32,065 bases of DNA from DATARH01 sp050246595 (GTDB taxonomy: Bacteria > Pseudomonadota > Alphaproteobacteria > ATCC43930 > CGMCC-115725). The position numbers were made by a program, and so were the translations under genes. The notes below the pieces were generated by a model. It saw nothing but the letters and a program-made list of their open reading frames with translations, had not been told where the DNA came from and searched no databases. The stretch is taken from positions 1 through 32,065 of the forward strand of contig JBFWVT010000053.1 in assembly GCA_050246595.1 (NCBI GenBank), in the 5' to 3' direction. This document shows positions 1 to 6,915 of the stretch, one piece after another (position 1 is the first letter of the stretch; each line of letters opens with the position of its first letter).

Positions 1-77
1 GCGGCACCCGGTCCGAACGCAATACGATCGCCGGCATCGCCGCCTTCTGCACAAGCCGGCTCTCCCCGGATCACAAA

Positions 78-97
78 CCCCGGCCTCGGGGAAGCCT
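78..97 (-). terminator. Possible weak terminator after the ccm/hydroxylase operon
   Basis: Read on the minus strand, CCCCG-AGGC-CGGGG forms a 5-bp GC stem with a 4-base loop followed by TTTG. It lies about 35 bp beyond the stop of the hydroxylase gene. The T tract is very short, so this is only a candidate. Nothing else is recognised in positions 1-129. Confidence 0.3.
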
Positions 98-129
98 CTT
101 CCTCAGGGCAGACTCAGGGCGGGTTGGTG

Positions 130-795
130 TTAATCCTCCACCCAGCGGCGCAGCAGGTTGCCGCGGATCTTGAGCATGAGGTCGAGCGCCCGTTCGGGTT
201 CGCCGCCGCTGCGCAGCAACTCGACGGCATGGTCGAGATCGAACAGCAGCTCGCGCTGCTCGTTCTGCCGGACAAGACTGCGCACCCAGCCGATCGCGGC
301 CAGCCGGACACCGCGCGTGACCGGCGCGACCCGGTGCAACGTCGTCGCGGGATACAGCAGCAGATCGCCCGAAGGGAGCTTGAAACCCCGCTCCCCCTCG
401 CTGCGCTCGATCGCCAACTCGCCGCCGTCATAGGTATCGGGGTCGGAGAGAAACAGCGTGAACGCCAGATCGGTGCGCCGACCATCGATCAGCACGTCGT
501 CGACATGCGTGCCGTAGCTCATCCCCGGCTGATAGCGGCTGAGCAGCAATCCGATGATGTCCTTCGGGCGCGCCGCCGCCTGGAACACCTCGTTGGCCCG
601 CAGCGTCGCCTCGATCTTGCGCAGCGCCCCGGCGACGAGCGGGGCGTCGGAATCGGCCTGCAGATTGCTCTTGCGGGCGCGCGCGTGCCAGCCGGCGGTC
701 GCCTTGCCGTCGTGGAACAGACTCGCTTCGCCGAGGATGTCGCGCAGCGCGGCGACCTCCGGAGCGGCGAGCACCGCGGCAATATGAACCGGCAT
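130..795 (-). CDS. Fe(II)/2-oxoglutarate-dependent PKHD-type hydroxylase (PiuC/YbiX-like)
   Basis: A 221-residue protein of the PKHD-type hydroxylase family, which hydroxylates a substrate with O2 and 2-oxoglutarate; family members are linked to iron and siderophore metabolism. The double-stranded beta-helix iron site is visible: H97-x-D99 in YGTHVDD and H154 in TTLHRVAPV, with R164 in RGVRLAAIGW as the likely 2-oxoglutarate anchor. The length fits the family (about 225 residues). The start ATG at 795 (MPVHIAAVL) was chosen because the same frame stays open for another 700 bp upstream only as an antisense-like shadow of ccmI. It lies 20 bp after the ccmI stop, on the same strand, so it is probably the last gene of the ccm operon. 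The link to heme or iron supply is an inference from position. The physiological substrate is unknown. Confidence 0.88.
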   Translation of the reverse strand: MPVHIAAVLAAPEVAALRDILGEASLFHDGKATAGWHARARKSNLQADSDAPLVAGALRKIEATLRANEVFQAAARPKDIIGLLLSRYQPGMSYGTHVDDVLIDGRRTDLAFTLFLSDPDTYDGGELAIERSEGERGFKLPSGDLLLYPATTLHRVAPVTRGVRLAAIGWVRSLVRQNEQRELLFDLDHAVELLRSGGEPERALDLMLKIRGNLLRRWVED

Positions 796-815
796 CGGAC
801 CGAGCGGCGCGGCGA

Positions 816-2114
816 TCAGCGGCCGTCGGACGGAGCCGCGCCGGGACCGGGATCGGCCGCCAGCCGCGTTGCCTCGGCCAGCGCCGCAGCCAGCGCCGGG
901 TCCTTCGGTCTGAGCGTTGCGGCGCGGGCATAGGCGTCGCGCGCCTTCGCCGGCTGCTGCAGCACCATGTACGAGCGTCCGAGCCGGACCCAGCCCTCGG
1001 CGTCGTCGGGCTGCTCTTCGAGGCGGGACGCCAGCCGTTCGACCATGCTCTCGATCATCACGCGGCGTTCCTCCGGCGAGTCTCCCGCTGTCGCCTTGGC
1101 CGCGGCCGCGACGTCTTCCTGCGACGGCATGCCCGATTCTGGCATGCCCGATTCTGGCGGGCGCGACGTCGCGGCGCTTTGGGAGACCGCGCCGTCTTGC
1201 GTCATGGCAGAAGTCGCGGACGGCATCACCGAAGCGGGATCGATACCCGCCGCGGTCGCGACCTCGGCGATGCGCCGGCGCAGCATCTTCTGCCATTCGG
1301 CGTCGGGCGGCGAGTCGGCGGCAAGATCGGCCCAGCCGAGCAGCGCGCCGCGCGGGTCGCCCTGCTCCAGCTTGGCCTGGGCGAGGTAATAGCGCGATTT
1401 CGGCGCGCTCGCCGGGTCCTTTAGTCCGGCCTCGAACGCCTTTGCCGCCGAAGCCGTGACCGCGCCCTCCGCCATGACCTGCGCCTCGCCCCAATCGGCG
1501 GCGATGTCGGGGCGGTACGAGGACAGCTCGGCGGCACGGCGGTAAGCCGCGGCGCCCTCGCTATATCGTCCGAGTCCGACTTCCGAGCGCGCCAGCAGCA
1601 ACCAACCGGTCAGATCGTCCGGTTTGGTCTTGAGATGCGCCCGCAGCTTCGCAAGCGCCTCCTGCATGTTGAGCTGCGCGGTATCATCGGCCGCCGTACC
1701 CGTCCCGCCACTGGCGCGCGCCGCAAAAGGCCGGTCGGGCAGACCGGGCGAGCCGATCCCGGCATAGAGCAGCAGCGCCGCGACCGGCATCGCCAGGATC
1801 GCAATGATCGCGGCCCTGAGCGGCCCAGGATTAACCGACCGGCTGCCCGACCGGCCGACCGGCGGCGGGGTTTCCGCCTCGTCGAGCGCGAGAATGCGGC
1901 GCCCGATCTCGGCCCGCGCCGCTTCGGTCTGCGCCGCGGTCAACAGGCCGCGGAGCAGGTCGCGGTCGATCTCGGCGAGCTGATCGCGGTAGACCGCCAG
2001 ATTGTAGGTCTCGCGCGGCTGCGGCTGGTGCCGGCGCGCCAGCAGCGGCAGCAGCAGCAGCCCGACCGCCAGCGAGGTCAGCCCGACCAACCCGATTGCG
2101 ACCGCGATGCTCAT
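816..2114 (-). CDS. ccmI: Cytochrome c maturation protein CcmI
   Basis: A 432-residue membrane-anchored protein. An N-terminal membrane segment (residues about 3-25) and a second one (about 97-117, AIIAILAMPVAALLLYAG) flank a cytoplasmic stretch with the ETYNLAVYRDQLAEID region typical of CcmI. The rest is a periplasmic TPR domain (for example GWLLLARSEVGLGRY and GWVRLGRSYMVLQQPAKARD). CcmI holds the C-terminus of apocytochrome c and hands it to the CcmF/CcmH heme ligation complex. Its ATG overlaps the TGA of ccmH in an ATGA, indicating translational coupling. The linker at about residues 320-340 contains a short duplicated SGMP unit (PESGMPESGMPSQ), which corresponds to a tandem repeat of about 15 bp near 1130-1160. 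Confidence 0.92.
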   Translation of the reverse strand: MSIAVAIGLVGLTSLAVGLLLLPLLARRHQPQPRETYNLAVYRDQLAEIDRDLLRGLLTAAQTEAARAEIGRRILALDEAETPPPVGRSGSRSVNPGPLRAAIIAILAMPVAALLLYAGIGSPGLPDRPFAARASGGTGTAADDTAQLNMQEALAKLRAHLKTKPDDLTGWLLLARSEVGLGRYSEGAAAYRRAAELSSYRPDIAADWGEAQVMAEGAVTASAAKAFEAGLKDPASAPKSRYYLAQAKLEQGDPRGALLGWADLAADSPPDAEWQKMLRRRIAEVATAAGIDPASVMPSATSAMTQDGAVSQSAATSRPPESGMPESGMPSQEDVAAAAKATAGDSPEERRVMIESMVERLASRLEEQPDDAEGWVRLGRSYMVLQQPAKARDAYARAATLRPKDPALAAALAEATRLAADPGPGAAPSDGR

Positions 2115-2659
2115 CTTTCCTCGCCGAGAACCGCTTGCAGCCGGCGTCGTTCGTCCGGGTTCAGCGCCGCCGCGCCGGAACCGGAATCGCGCGCCCGCGC
2201 CCGGTAGAAACGCGCCACGCCAAACACGCCGAGCAGCAGGATCAGCAGCGGCCCGACCCAGAGCAGCACGGTGCCGACCGAGAACGGCGGACGCAGCAGC
2301 ACAAAATCGCCGTAACGGGAGCGGACATAAGCGATCACCTGCGCGTCCGTATCGCCCTGCTTGAGGCGCTCGCGCACCAGCACGCGCAGATCGCGCGCGA
2401 GATCGGCGTCGGAATCGTCGATCGACTGGTTACGGCAAACCAGACAGCGCAATTCGCGGCCGATATCGCGGGCCCGCGTCTCAAGCGCCGGATCGGTCAT
2501 AATCTCGTCCGGACGGACGGCGTGGGCGGGGGCGGCGAGGAGTACAATCGAGGCGAGCAAAAGGAGCCAGGCGACAAGGCGAATACCGTTGCGCCGGCCC
2601 CGATCGCCAAGGCGCCCGAGGGAGGGGAAATGGTCATCCCGGCGAAGGCCGGGATCCAT
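2111..2659 (-). CDS. ccmH: Cytochrome c maturation protein CcmH (CcmL/NrfF type)
   Basis: A thiol-oxidoreductase subunit of the cytochrome c heme lyase. It keeps the apocytochrome CxxCH cysteines reduced for heme attachment. The family signature is present as R71-C72-L-V-C75-RNQS, followed by the SDADLARDLRVLVRERL helices and a C-terminal membrane anchor (about residues 131-152). A signal-anchor (VAWLLLLASIVLLAAPAHA) precedes the domain. The first usable ATG (2659) lies inside a palindromic repeat, and the first nine residues (MDPGLRRDD) are read entirely from that repeat. No normal start lies between it and the signal hydrophobic core, so the true initiation site is uncertain. The 182-residue product is slightly longer than the family norm (about 150-165) for this reason. 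It overlaps ccmI by 4 bp. Confidence 0.88.
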   Translation of the reverse strand: MDPGLRRDDHFPSLGRLGDRGRRNGIRLVAWLLLLASIVLLAAPAHAVRPDEIMTDPALETRARDIGRELRCLVCRNQSIDDSDADLARDLRVLVRERLKQGDTDAQVIAYVRSRYGDFVLLRPPFSVGTVLLWVGPLLILLLGVFGVARFYRARARDSGSGAAALNPDERRRLQAVLGEER

Positions 2660-2742
2660 GTTCCCGCGTTCCGTGCGGTCGCCCGGTGGATCCCGGCCTT
2701 CCCCACGGATCAAGTCCGTGGGCTGAAGGCCCACGGGATGAC
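2633..2742. repeat. Composite palindromic repeat between ccmG and ccmH
   Basis: The unit is bounded by GTCATCCC (2633-2640) and its inverse GGGATGAC (2735-2742). Inside are a perfect hairpin TCCCGGC-GAAG-GCCGGGA (2637-2654) and a second one CCACGGA-TCAAG-TCCGTGG (about 2703-2719). It fills the ccmG-ccmH gap and runs into the ccmH reading frame. The inner string CCCACGGATCAAGTCCG recurs in the repeat at 24952-25112, so the families share modules. Confidence 0.8.
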
Positions 2743-2769
2743 GATCTGGGGTGGTGAGCCGCACCGGTT

Positions 2770-3303
2770 TCATTTTTCGAGTTGTGCGATCAGCGGCAGG
2801 ATTGTCCGGTCGAGATCGGCGCGGGTCAGCGGACCGACATGCTTGTAGCGGATACGGCCGCGGCGATCGACGACAAAGGTTTCCGGCACGCCGTAGACAC
2901 CCCATTCGATGCCGACCCGCCCGTCATCGGCGCCGATCCTGAGGTAGGGATTGCCCAGCTCGGCGAGAAAGGCGCGCGCGGCGTTTGGCTTGTCCTTGTA
3001 GTTGATGCCATAGATTGGCACGCGGTCCGATGTCGCCAGCGCGTTCAGCACCGGGTGCTCGGCGCGGCACGGCACGCACCACGACGCGAAGACATTGACC
3101 AGGCTCACCTTGCCCTGCAAGTCGGCGGAGGCGAAACCGGCGCCGTCGCCGGAAATCGGCGGCAGCGCGAAAACCGGCACCGGCTGGTCGATCAGCGGCG
3201 ACGGCAATATGGTCGTATCGCGCCCAAGACCGCCACGCAACACGACCGCCAGCAGCGCGAACAGCACGACCGGCAGCAGATACATCCAGCCCCGCCGCAT
3301 CAT
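2770..3303 (-). CDS. ccmG: Periplasmic thiol:disulfide interchange protein DsbE/CcmG
   Basis: A 177-residue membrane-anchored thioredoxin-fold protein that passes reducing power to the cytochrome c maturation machinery. An uncleaved N-terminal anchor (residues about 6-24, WMYLLPVVLFALLAVVL) is followed by the thioredoxin domain. The active site W75-C76-V-P-C79 lies in FASWCVPCRAEHP. The GVYGVPETFVVDRRGRI segment with its cis-Pro loop and the usual length both match CcmG. Two ATG codons stand in tandem at the start (3303 and 3300), and the upstream one is annotated. It starts 11 bp after the ccmF stop on the same strand. It is separated from ccmH by about 110 bp that consist of the palindromic repeat. 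Confidence 0.93.
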   Translation of the reverse strand: MMRRGWMYLLPVVLFALLAVVLRGGLGRDTTILPSPLIDQPVPVFALPPISGDGAGFASADLQGKVSLVNVFASWCVPCRAEHPVLNALATSDRVPIYGINYKDKPNAARAFLAELGNPYLRIGADDGRVGIEWGVYGVPETFVVDRRGRIRYKHVGPLTRADLDRTILPLIAQLEK

Positions 3304-3314
3304 GTCGGGCCGTC

Positions 3315-5303
3315 CTACTCAGCCGCCTGGGCCGGGGCGGACGCAGCGACCGGCCGCGCCCGCCGCGCCGGAGCGCCGATCCGGTGCCGTCGGTCGGACA
3401 GCGAGACAAGCCCGCCGCATGCCATCACGACGGCGCCGAGCCAGATCCACGGCACCAGCGGGTTGTGGTAAAGGCGCAGGACATATACGCCGCTGCCGTC
3501 CGGCTCGCCGATCACCGCGTAAACATCGGCCAGCAGATTGGTGCGGATCGCAACATGGGTCGCGGTGCCGTTTGAAAAGGTGCGCCTTTCCGGGTGTAAT
3601 GCCGCAACCTCGCGCCCGTCGCGCAACAGCCGCATATCGGCGCGGATCGCGGTGTAATCGGGGCCGGCGACCGGGTTGACCGCGTCAAACGCGATCCGGT
3701 AGCCGGCGAGGTCGAAGGACTGGCCCGGCCGGGCGCTGACGATGGTTTCCTCGCTCCAGGAAGACGAGCCGGCGATCCCGGCGATCACGATCCCCATTCC
3801 GGCATGCGCCAGGCTCATCCCCCAGGCGGCGCGCGGCAGGTGGCGGGCGCGGCTCCGGACGCTCGCGAGCGACCCGTCGAACAGGCGCACGCGTTCCACC
3901 AACTCGGCCAATGTCGCGGCGAGCAGCCACGCCGCCAGCGCTAGACCGCAAGCCGCCCCGACCGATTTTGCGCCGCTCGCGATCAGCACCACGAGCGCCG
4001 TGCCGGCGGCAATCGCAAAGGCGAGCTTGAGCCGCGACAGCGCCGCCCACAGATCGCCGCGCTTCCACGGCAGCATCGGGCCGATCCCCATCGCGACCAG
4101 CAGCGGCACCATGATCGGGACAAAAGTCATGTTGAAAAAGGGCGGCCCGACCGAGACCTTCTGTCCGGTCAGGAGATCGAGAAACAGCGGGTACAGCGTG
4201 CCGAGCAATACCGTCGCCGCCGCGGTCGCCAGCAGCAGATTGTTGAGCAGCAGCCCGCCTTCGCGCGAGATCGGCGCGAACAGCCCGCCCCCTTGCAGTT
4301 GCGGCGCACGCCACGCGAACAGCAGCAGCGCTCCGCCGGTATAGAGGCTCAGCAGCAGCAGGATGAATACGCCGCGGCTCGGGTCGGAAGCAAAGGCGTG
4401 CACCGAGGTCAGGATGCCCGAGCGCACCAGAAACGTGCCCAACAGGCTCAGCGAAAACGCCAGGATCGCGAGCAGCACGGTCCAGGTCTTCAGCGCGTCG
4501 CGCTTCTCGACGACGACAGCCGAATGCAACAGCGCGGTGCCGACCAGCCACGGCAGAAACGAGGCGTTCTCGACCGGGTCCCAGAACCACCACCCGCCCC
4601 AGCCCAAGGTGTAATAGGCCCACCAGCTGCCCAGCGCGATGCCGACCGTCAGCGCGCACCATGCCGCCAAGGTCCAGGGGCGCACCCAGCGCGCCCAGGC
4701 CGGATCGACCTTGCCCTCGATGAGCGCCGCCACCGCGAAGCAGAACGCGATCGAGAACCCGACATAGCCGAGATAAAGAAACGGCGGATGAAACGCCAGA
4801 CCGGGGTCCTGCAGGATCGGGTTCAGCCCGGACCCTTCGAGCGGCGCCGGAAACTGCCGCAGAAACGGGTTCGACGTGTACAGGATAAAGAGCAGAAAGC
4901 CTGTCCCGATCATCGCCTGCACGGCGAGCACGCGCGCCCGCAGAGCGGGCGGCAGGTTGCGGCCGAAGACGGCGACGGCGGCGCCGAACAGCGCGAGGAT
5001 GAACACCCACAGCAGCATCGACCCCTCGTGGTTGCTCCACACGCCGCTGATCTTGTAGAGCAGCGGCTTCAGGCTGTTCGAATTGGCCGCGACATTCGCG
5101 ACCGAAAAATCGGAGACCACATAGGCGTGCGTCAGCGCGAGAAACGCGATGCCGACGAACAGGAACTGCGTCAGCGCCGCGGGGCGCGCCCAGCCGGTCA
5201 GGGCCGGGTCGCCGCGAGCTGCCCCGGCGAGAGGCACGACGGCTTGTAGCGCCGCGACGCACAACGCCAGAATGAGGGAAAAATGCCCGATTTCGGTGGT
5301 CAT
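3315..5303 (-). CDS. ccmF: Heme lyase subunit CcmF
   Basis: A 662-residue polytopic inner-membrane protein, the core of the heme ligation complex of system I cytochrome c maturation. The heme-handling WWD motif is present at about residues 235-252 (WGGWWFWDPVENASFLPW). Other conserved stretches are SNHEGSMLLWV (about 90-100), FHPPFLYLGY (about 171-180) and RSGILTSVHAFASDP, together with a periplasmic soluble domain before the last membrane segment. The length matches CcmF (about 650). It is the first gene of the visible minus-strand ccm run. ccmE, which often precedes ccmF, is not directly upstream here; a substrate-binding protein gene lies there instead. The 200 bp upstream (5304-5514) show no gene and should hold the promoter. 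Confidence 0.95.
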   Translation of the reverse strand: MTTEIGHFSLILALCVAALQAVVPLAGAARGDPALTGWARPAALTQFLFVGIAFLALTHAYVVSDFSVANVAANSNSLKPLLYKISGVWSNHEGSMLLWVFILALFGAAVAVFGRNLPPALRARVLAVQAMIGTGFLLFILYTSNPFLRQFPAPLEGSGLNPILQDPGLAFHPPFLYLGYVGFSIAFCFAVAALIEGKVDPAWARWVRPWTLAAWCALTVGIALGSWWAYYTLGWGGWWFWDPVENASFLPWLVGTALLHSAVVVEKRDALKTWTVLLAILAFSLSLLGTFLVRSGILTSVHAFASDPSRGVFILLLLSLYTGGALLLFAWRAPQLQGGGLFAPISREGGLLLNNLLLATAAATVLLGTLYPLFLDLLTGQKVSVGPPFFNMTFVPIMVPLLVAMGIGPMLPWKRGDLWAALSRLKLAFAIAAGTALVVLIASGAKSVGAACGLALAAWLLAATLAELVERVRLFDGSLASVRSRARHLPRAAWGMSLAHAGMGIVIAGIAGSSSWSEETIVSARPGQSFDLAGYRIAFDAVNPVAGPDYTAIRADMRLLRDGREVAALHPERRTFSNGTATHVAIRTNLLADVYAVIGEPDGSGVYVLRLYHNPLVPWIWLGAVVMACGGLVSLSDRRHRIGAPARRARPVAASAPAQAAE

Positions 5304-5514
5304 TCAGGCTCGATCGGCGCGGAAAACGTGCATGTGAGACGCAGAACTCACAGAAATCGGAATGTCGTGGCGCGATTGCTGGCGGCAAGGGCCGGGTTCG
5401 CTGCGTGACACTATAGCACGGCGAGGGCAGCGCTGTCCGGATGCCGGTTTGCTGCCGATTGCCGGCGAGACGCTGGCGGTCCGAAAGGCCGTCGCATCGC
5501 GCGGGCTTTGCCGC

Positions 5515-5543
5515 GGGCAGTGAGTCAGTTTGATTGTGACAGT
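5515..5543 (+). repeat. Solo terminal repeat of the GG-TAGTG element family
   Basis: GGGCAGTGAGTCAGTTTGAT and the following GTGACAG resemble the terminal repeats of the elements at 13790, 16524 and 29300 (pattern GGNAGTG-NNTC-A/G-GTTTGA). It sits directly beyond the stop codon of the substrate-binding protein gene. No matching inverted end or palindromic core is seen beside it, so it is a relic end. Confidence 0.6.
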
Positions 5544-5544
5544 C

Positions 5545-6522
5545 TCACTCGATCACCTCGTCGGCGCGGGCGAGCAGCGATTCCGAGATCGTCAGGCCGA
5601 GGTCTCTGGCCGTCTTCAGGTTGATCACCAGCTCGAAGCGCGTTGATCGCACAACTGGGAGATCGGCTGGAGCGGCACCATTTAGAATGCGCCCCGCATA
5701 CTCGCCGGCCAGCTGCGCGAATTCGCGGCGGTTCGTGCTGTAGGTCATCAAACCGCCGGCGGCGACGAATTCGGGCCATTCGTAGACGGCGGGGATGCGG
5801 TGGCGGGCGGCGAGCGCGATGAGCTTGTCGGCGATCACCTGGAAGTAGGTGGATGGCCCAAAGAGCAGACCGCGCACCCGTCGTTCCGCCATTGTCGCAA
5901 ATGCCGTCTCGACCTCCCCATCGTCCCGGGCCTGCAAAACGATAATTGGCTGCCCGATCGCCTGGGCTGCGGCTTCCGCCTCACGAGCATATTGCTCGGT
6001 CACTGGCGTCGTCGGGCCAAGAAGAACCGCGATCAGCCCAGGTTGCGGGAGAACTTCGCGCAGCAATTCCATGCGCTTTGGAATCATCTCGGCCCCGAAG
6101 ACGTGCGCTCCCGTCGCATTGCCGCCTGGCCGATTGAGGCTTGCGACGAGCCCCAACCCCACCGGGTCCCCGCCCGAAGTGAATACGATCGGGATCGTCG
6201 CGGTCGCCTTTTTTGCCGCCACGGCTTCGGGCCCCCCGGTCGCGACCAGCACCGCCGCCGGAAGCTCGATCAGTTCTGCCGCGAGAGACGGCAGACGATC
6301 GGAGCGTCCTTCGGCAAACCGATACTCGATCACGACATTCCGGCCGACGACAAAGCCCGCCTGTTCCAATCCCTGCAGAAACCCGGACCGCAGCGGCGTT
6401 TCGGCTGCGGGCGAGCGGTTGCTGAAATAGCCGATTACCGGCAGACCCGGCTGCGCCGCGGTCCCGAACGGCGCCAGCACTGCCGCGGCAACCGCGCTTC
6501 CGATCAGATCGCGGCGCTTCAT
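5545..6522 (-). CDS. ABC transporter substrate-binding protein (PF04392 family)
   Basis: A 325-residue periplasmic binding protein of the family that is very abundant in rhizobia and relatives. The N-terminus MKRRDLIGSAVAAAVLAPFGTAAQ is a twin-arginine-like signal peptide. The mature part begins PVIGYFSNRSP and has conserved blocks PIVFTSGGDPVGLGLVASLNRPGGNATG (about residues 113-140) and, near the end, SIRREF-like STNRREFAQLAGEYAGRILNGAAPADLPV, then FELVINLKTARDLGLTI. The full family length is present. No permease or ATPase gene is adjacent, so this is an orphan binding protein and its ligand cannot be predicted. It is transcribed towards ccmF but separated from it by about 240 bp and a solo repeat end. 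Confidence 0.9.
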   Translation of the reverse strand: MKRRDLIGSAVAAAVLAPFGTAAQPGLPVIGYFSNRSPAAETPLRSGFLQGLEQAGFVVGRNVVIEYRFAEGRSDRLPSLAAELIELPAAVLVATGGPEAVAAKKATATIPIVFTSGGDPVGLGLVASLNRPGGNATGAHVFGAEMIPKRMELLREVLPQPGLIAVLLGPTTPVTEQYAREAEAAAQAIGQPIIVLQARDDGEVETAFATMAERRVRGLLFGPSTYFQVIADKLIALAARHRIPAVYEWPEFVAAGGLMTYSTNRREFAQLAGEYAGRILNGAAPADLPVVRSTRFELVINLKTARDLGLTISESLLARADEVIE

Positions 6523-6720
6523 TCGATCACCTATTCACCCGATTGTATTGTAGATAACCATCGGGCATCTCCCTCATGCTCGTTCGGTAGCGGTAGAGAC
6601 CCGGTGTAACGGGCGCTGCCTCGCGGGCGCTAAACTTACTCGACATTCGCTGGATTACCGAACCTTTGGGGGCGATTTTGCGTCCAATCAAGGCGCACTG
6701 CAACGAAAGTCGACTGACGA

Positions 6721-6749
6721 TTGCGCTTGCGACGACCGGCTGCTATATA
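6721..6749 (+). promoter_or_regulatory. Probable trp promoter giving a leaderless trpL transcript
   Basis: TTGCGC (6721-6726), a 17-bp spacer and TATATA (6744-6749) form a sigma-70-like promoter. The -10 ends only 7 bp before the trpL ATG at 6757, so the transcript should begin at or next to that ATG. The rhizobial trpE(G) leader of Sinorhizobium meliloti is known to be leaderless in this way. The 230 bp between the substrate-binding gene and this site hold no gene. Confidence 0.6.
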
Positions 6750-6756
6750 GCCTGAC

Positions 6757-6798
6757 ATGCGCATCCTGCGTTCAGCGATCTGGTGGTGGCCCGTGTAA
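6757..6798 (+). CDS. trpL: trp leader peptide TrpL
   Basis: A 13-residue reading frame, MRILRSAIWWWPV, ending in TAA. It has three consecutive Trp codons (6781-6789) immediately before the stop. This is the hallmark of a ribosome-mediated tryptophan attenuator: when charged tRNA-Trp is scarce the ribosome stalls on the TGG run. It is the same design as the 14-residue peTrpL of Sinorhizobium meliloti, which also carries WWW, though the remaining residues differ. There is no Shine-Dalgarno sequence because the predicted transcript begins at or near the ATG. Confidence 0.93.
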   Translation: MRILRSAIWWWPV

Positions 6799-6857
6799 CC
6801 CGGGCGGCCACGATTCTGTCTTGCAACAGGGCCGCCGCGGAGCACCGGGCGGCCTTT
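6783..6857 (+). promoter_or_regulatory. trp attenuator with alternative RNA hairpins and terminator
   Basis: Three mutually exclusive pairings can be drawn. Segment 1 (6783-6793, overlapping the Trp codons) pairs with segment 2 (6801-6811) with two mismatches. Segment 2 GGCGGCC (6803-6809) pairs perfectly with segment 3 GGCCGCC (6830-6836) as the antiterminator. Segment 3 pairs perfectly with segment 4 GGCGGCC (6848-6854) as the terminator, followed by TTT (6855-6857). A ribosome stalled on the Trp codons masks segment 1 and frees 2 to pair with 3, allowing readthrough into trpE(G). The T tract is short, as is common in high-GC genomes. Confidence 0.88.
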
Positions 6858-6915
6858 CGCATATCAGCGCGGACGGCTCCGGGAGGTTCCAAGGCGACCC
6901 AATCCGGAGGGTTCC

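Noticed and set aside
795..1494. Upstream extension of the hydroxylase frame to 454 residues
   Set aside because: The extra 233 residues are an out-of-frame reading of ccmI on the same strand, Arg/Gly-rich; the family begins at the ATG at 795.
2631..2848. Plus-strand frame with VIPAKAGIHVPAF
   Set aside because: This is the typical translation of a palindromic intergenic repeat, not a gene; it overlaps ccmG and ccmH antisense.
4293..5249. Long plus-strand frame opposite ccmF
   Set aside because: It is the antisense shadow of a clear ccmF coding sequence, Arg/Gln-rich with no motifs. Similar long frames opposite polA and the CheB-CheR gene were discarded for the same reason.
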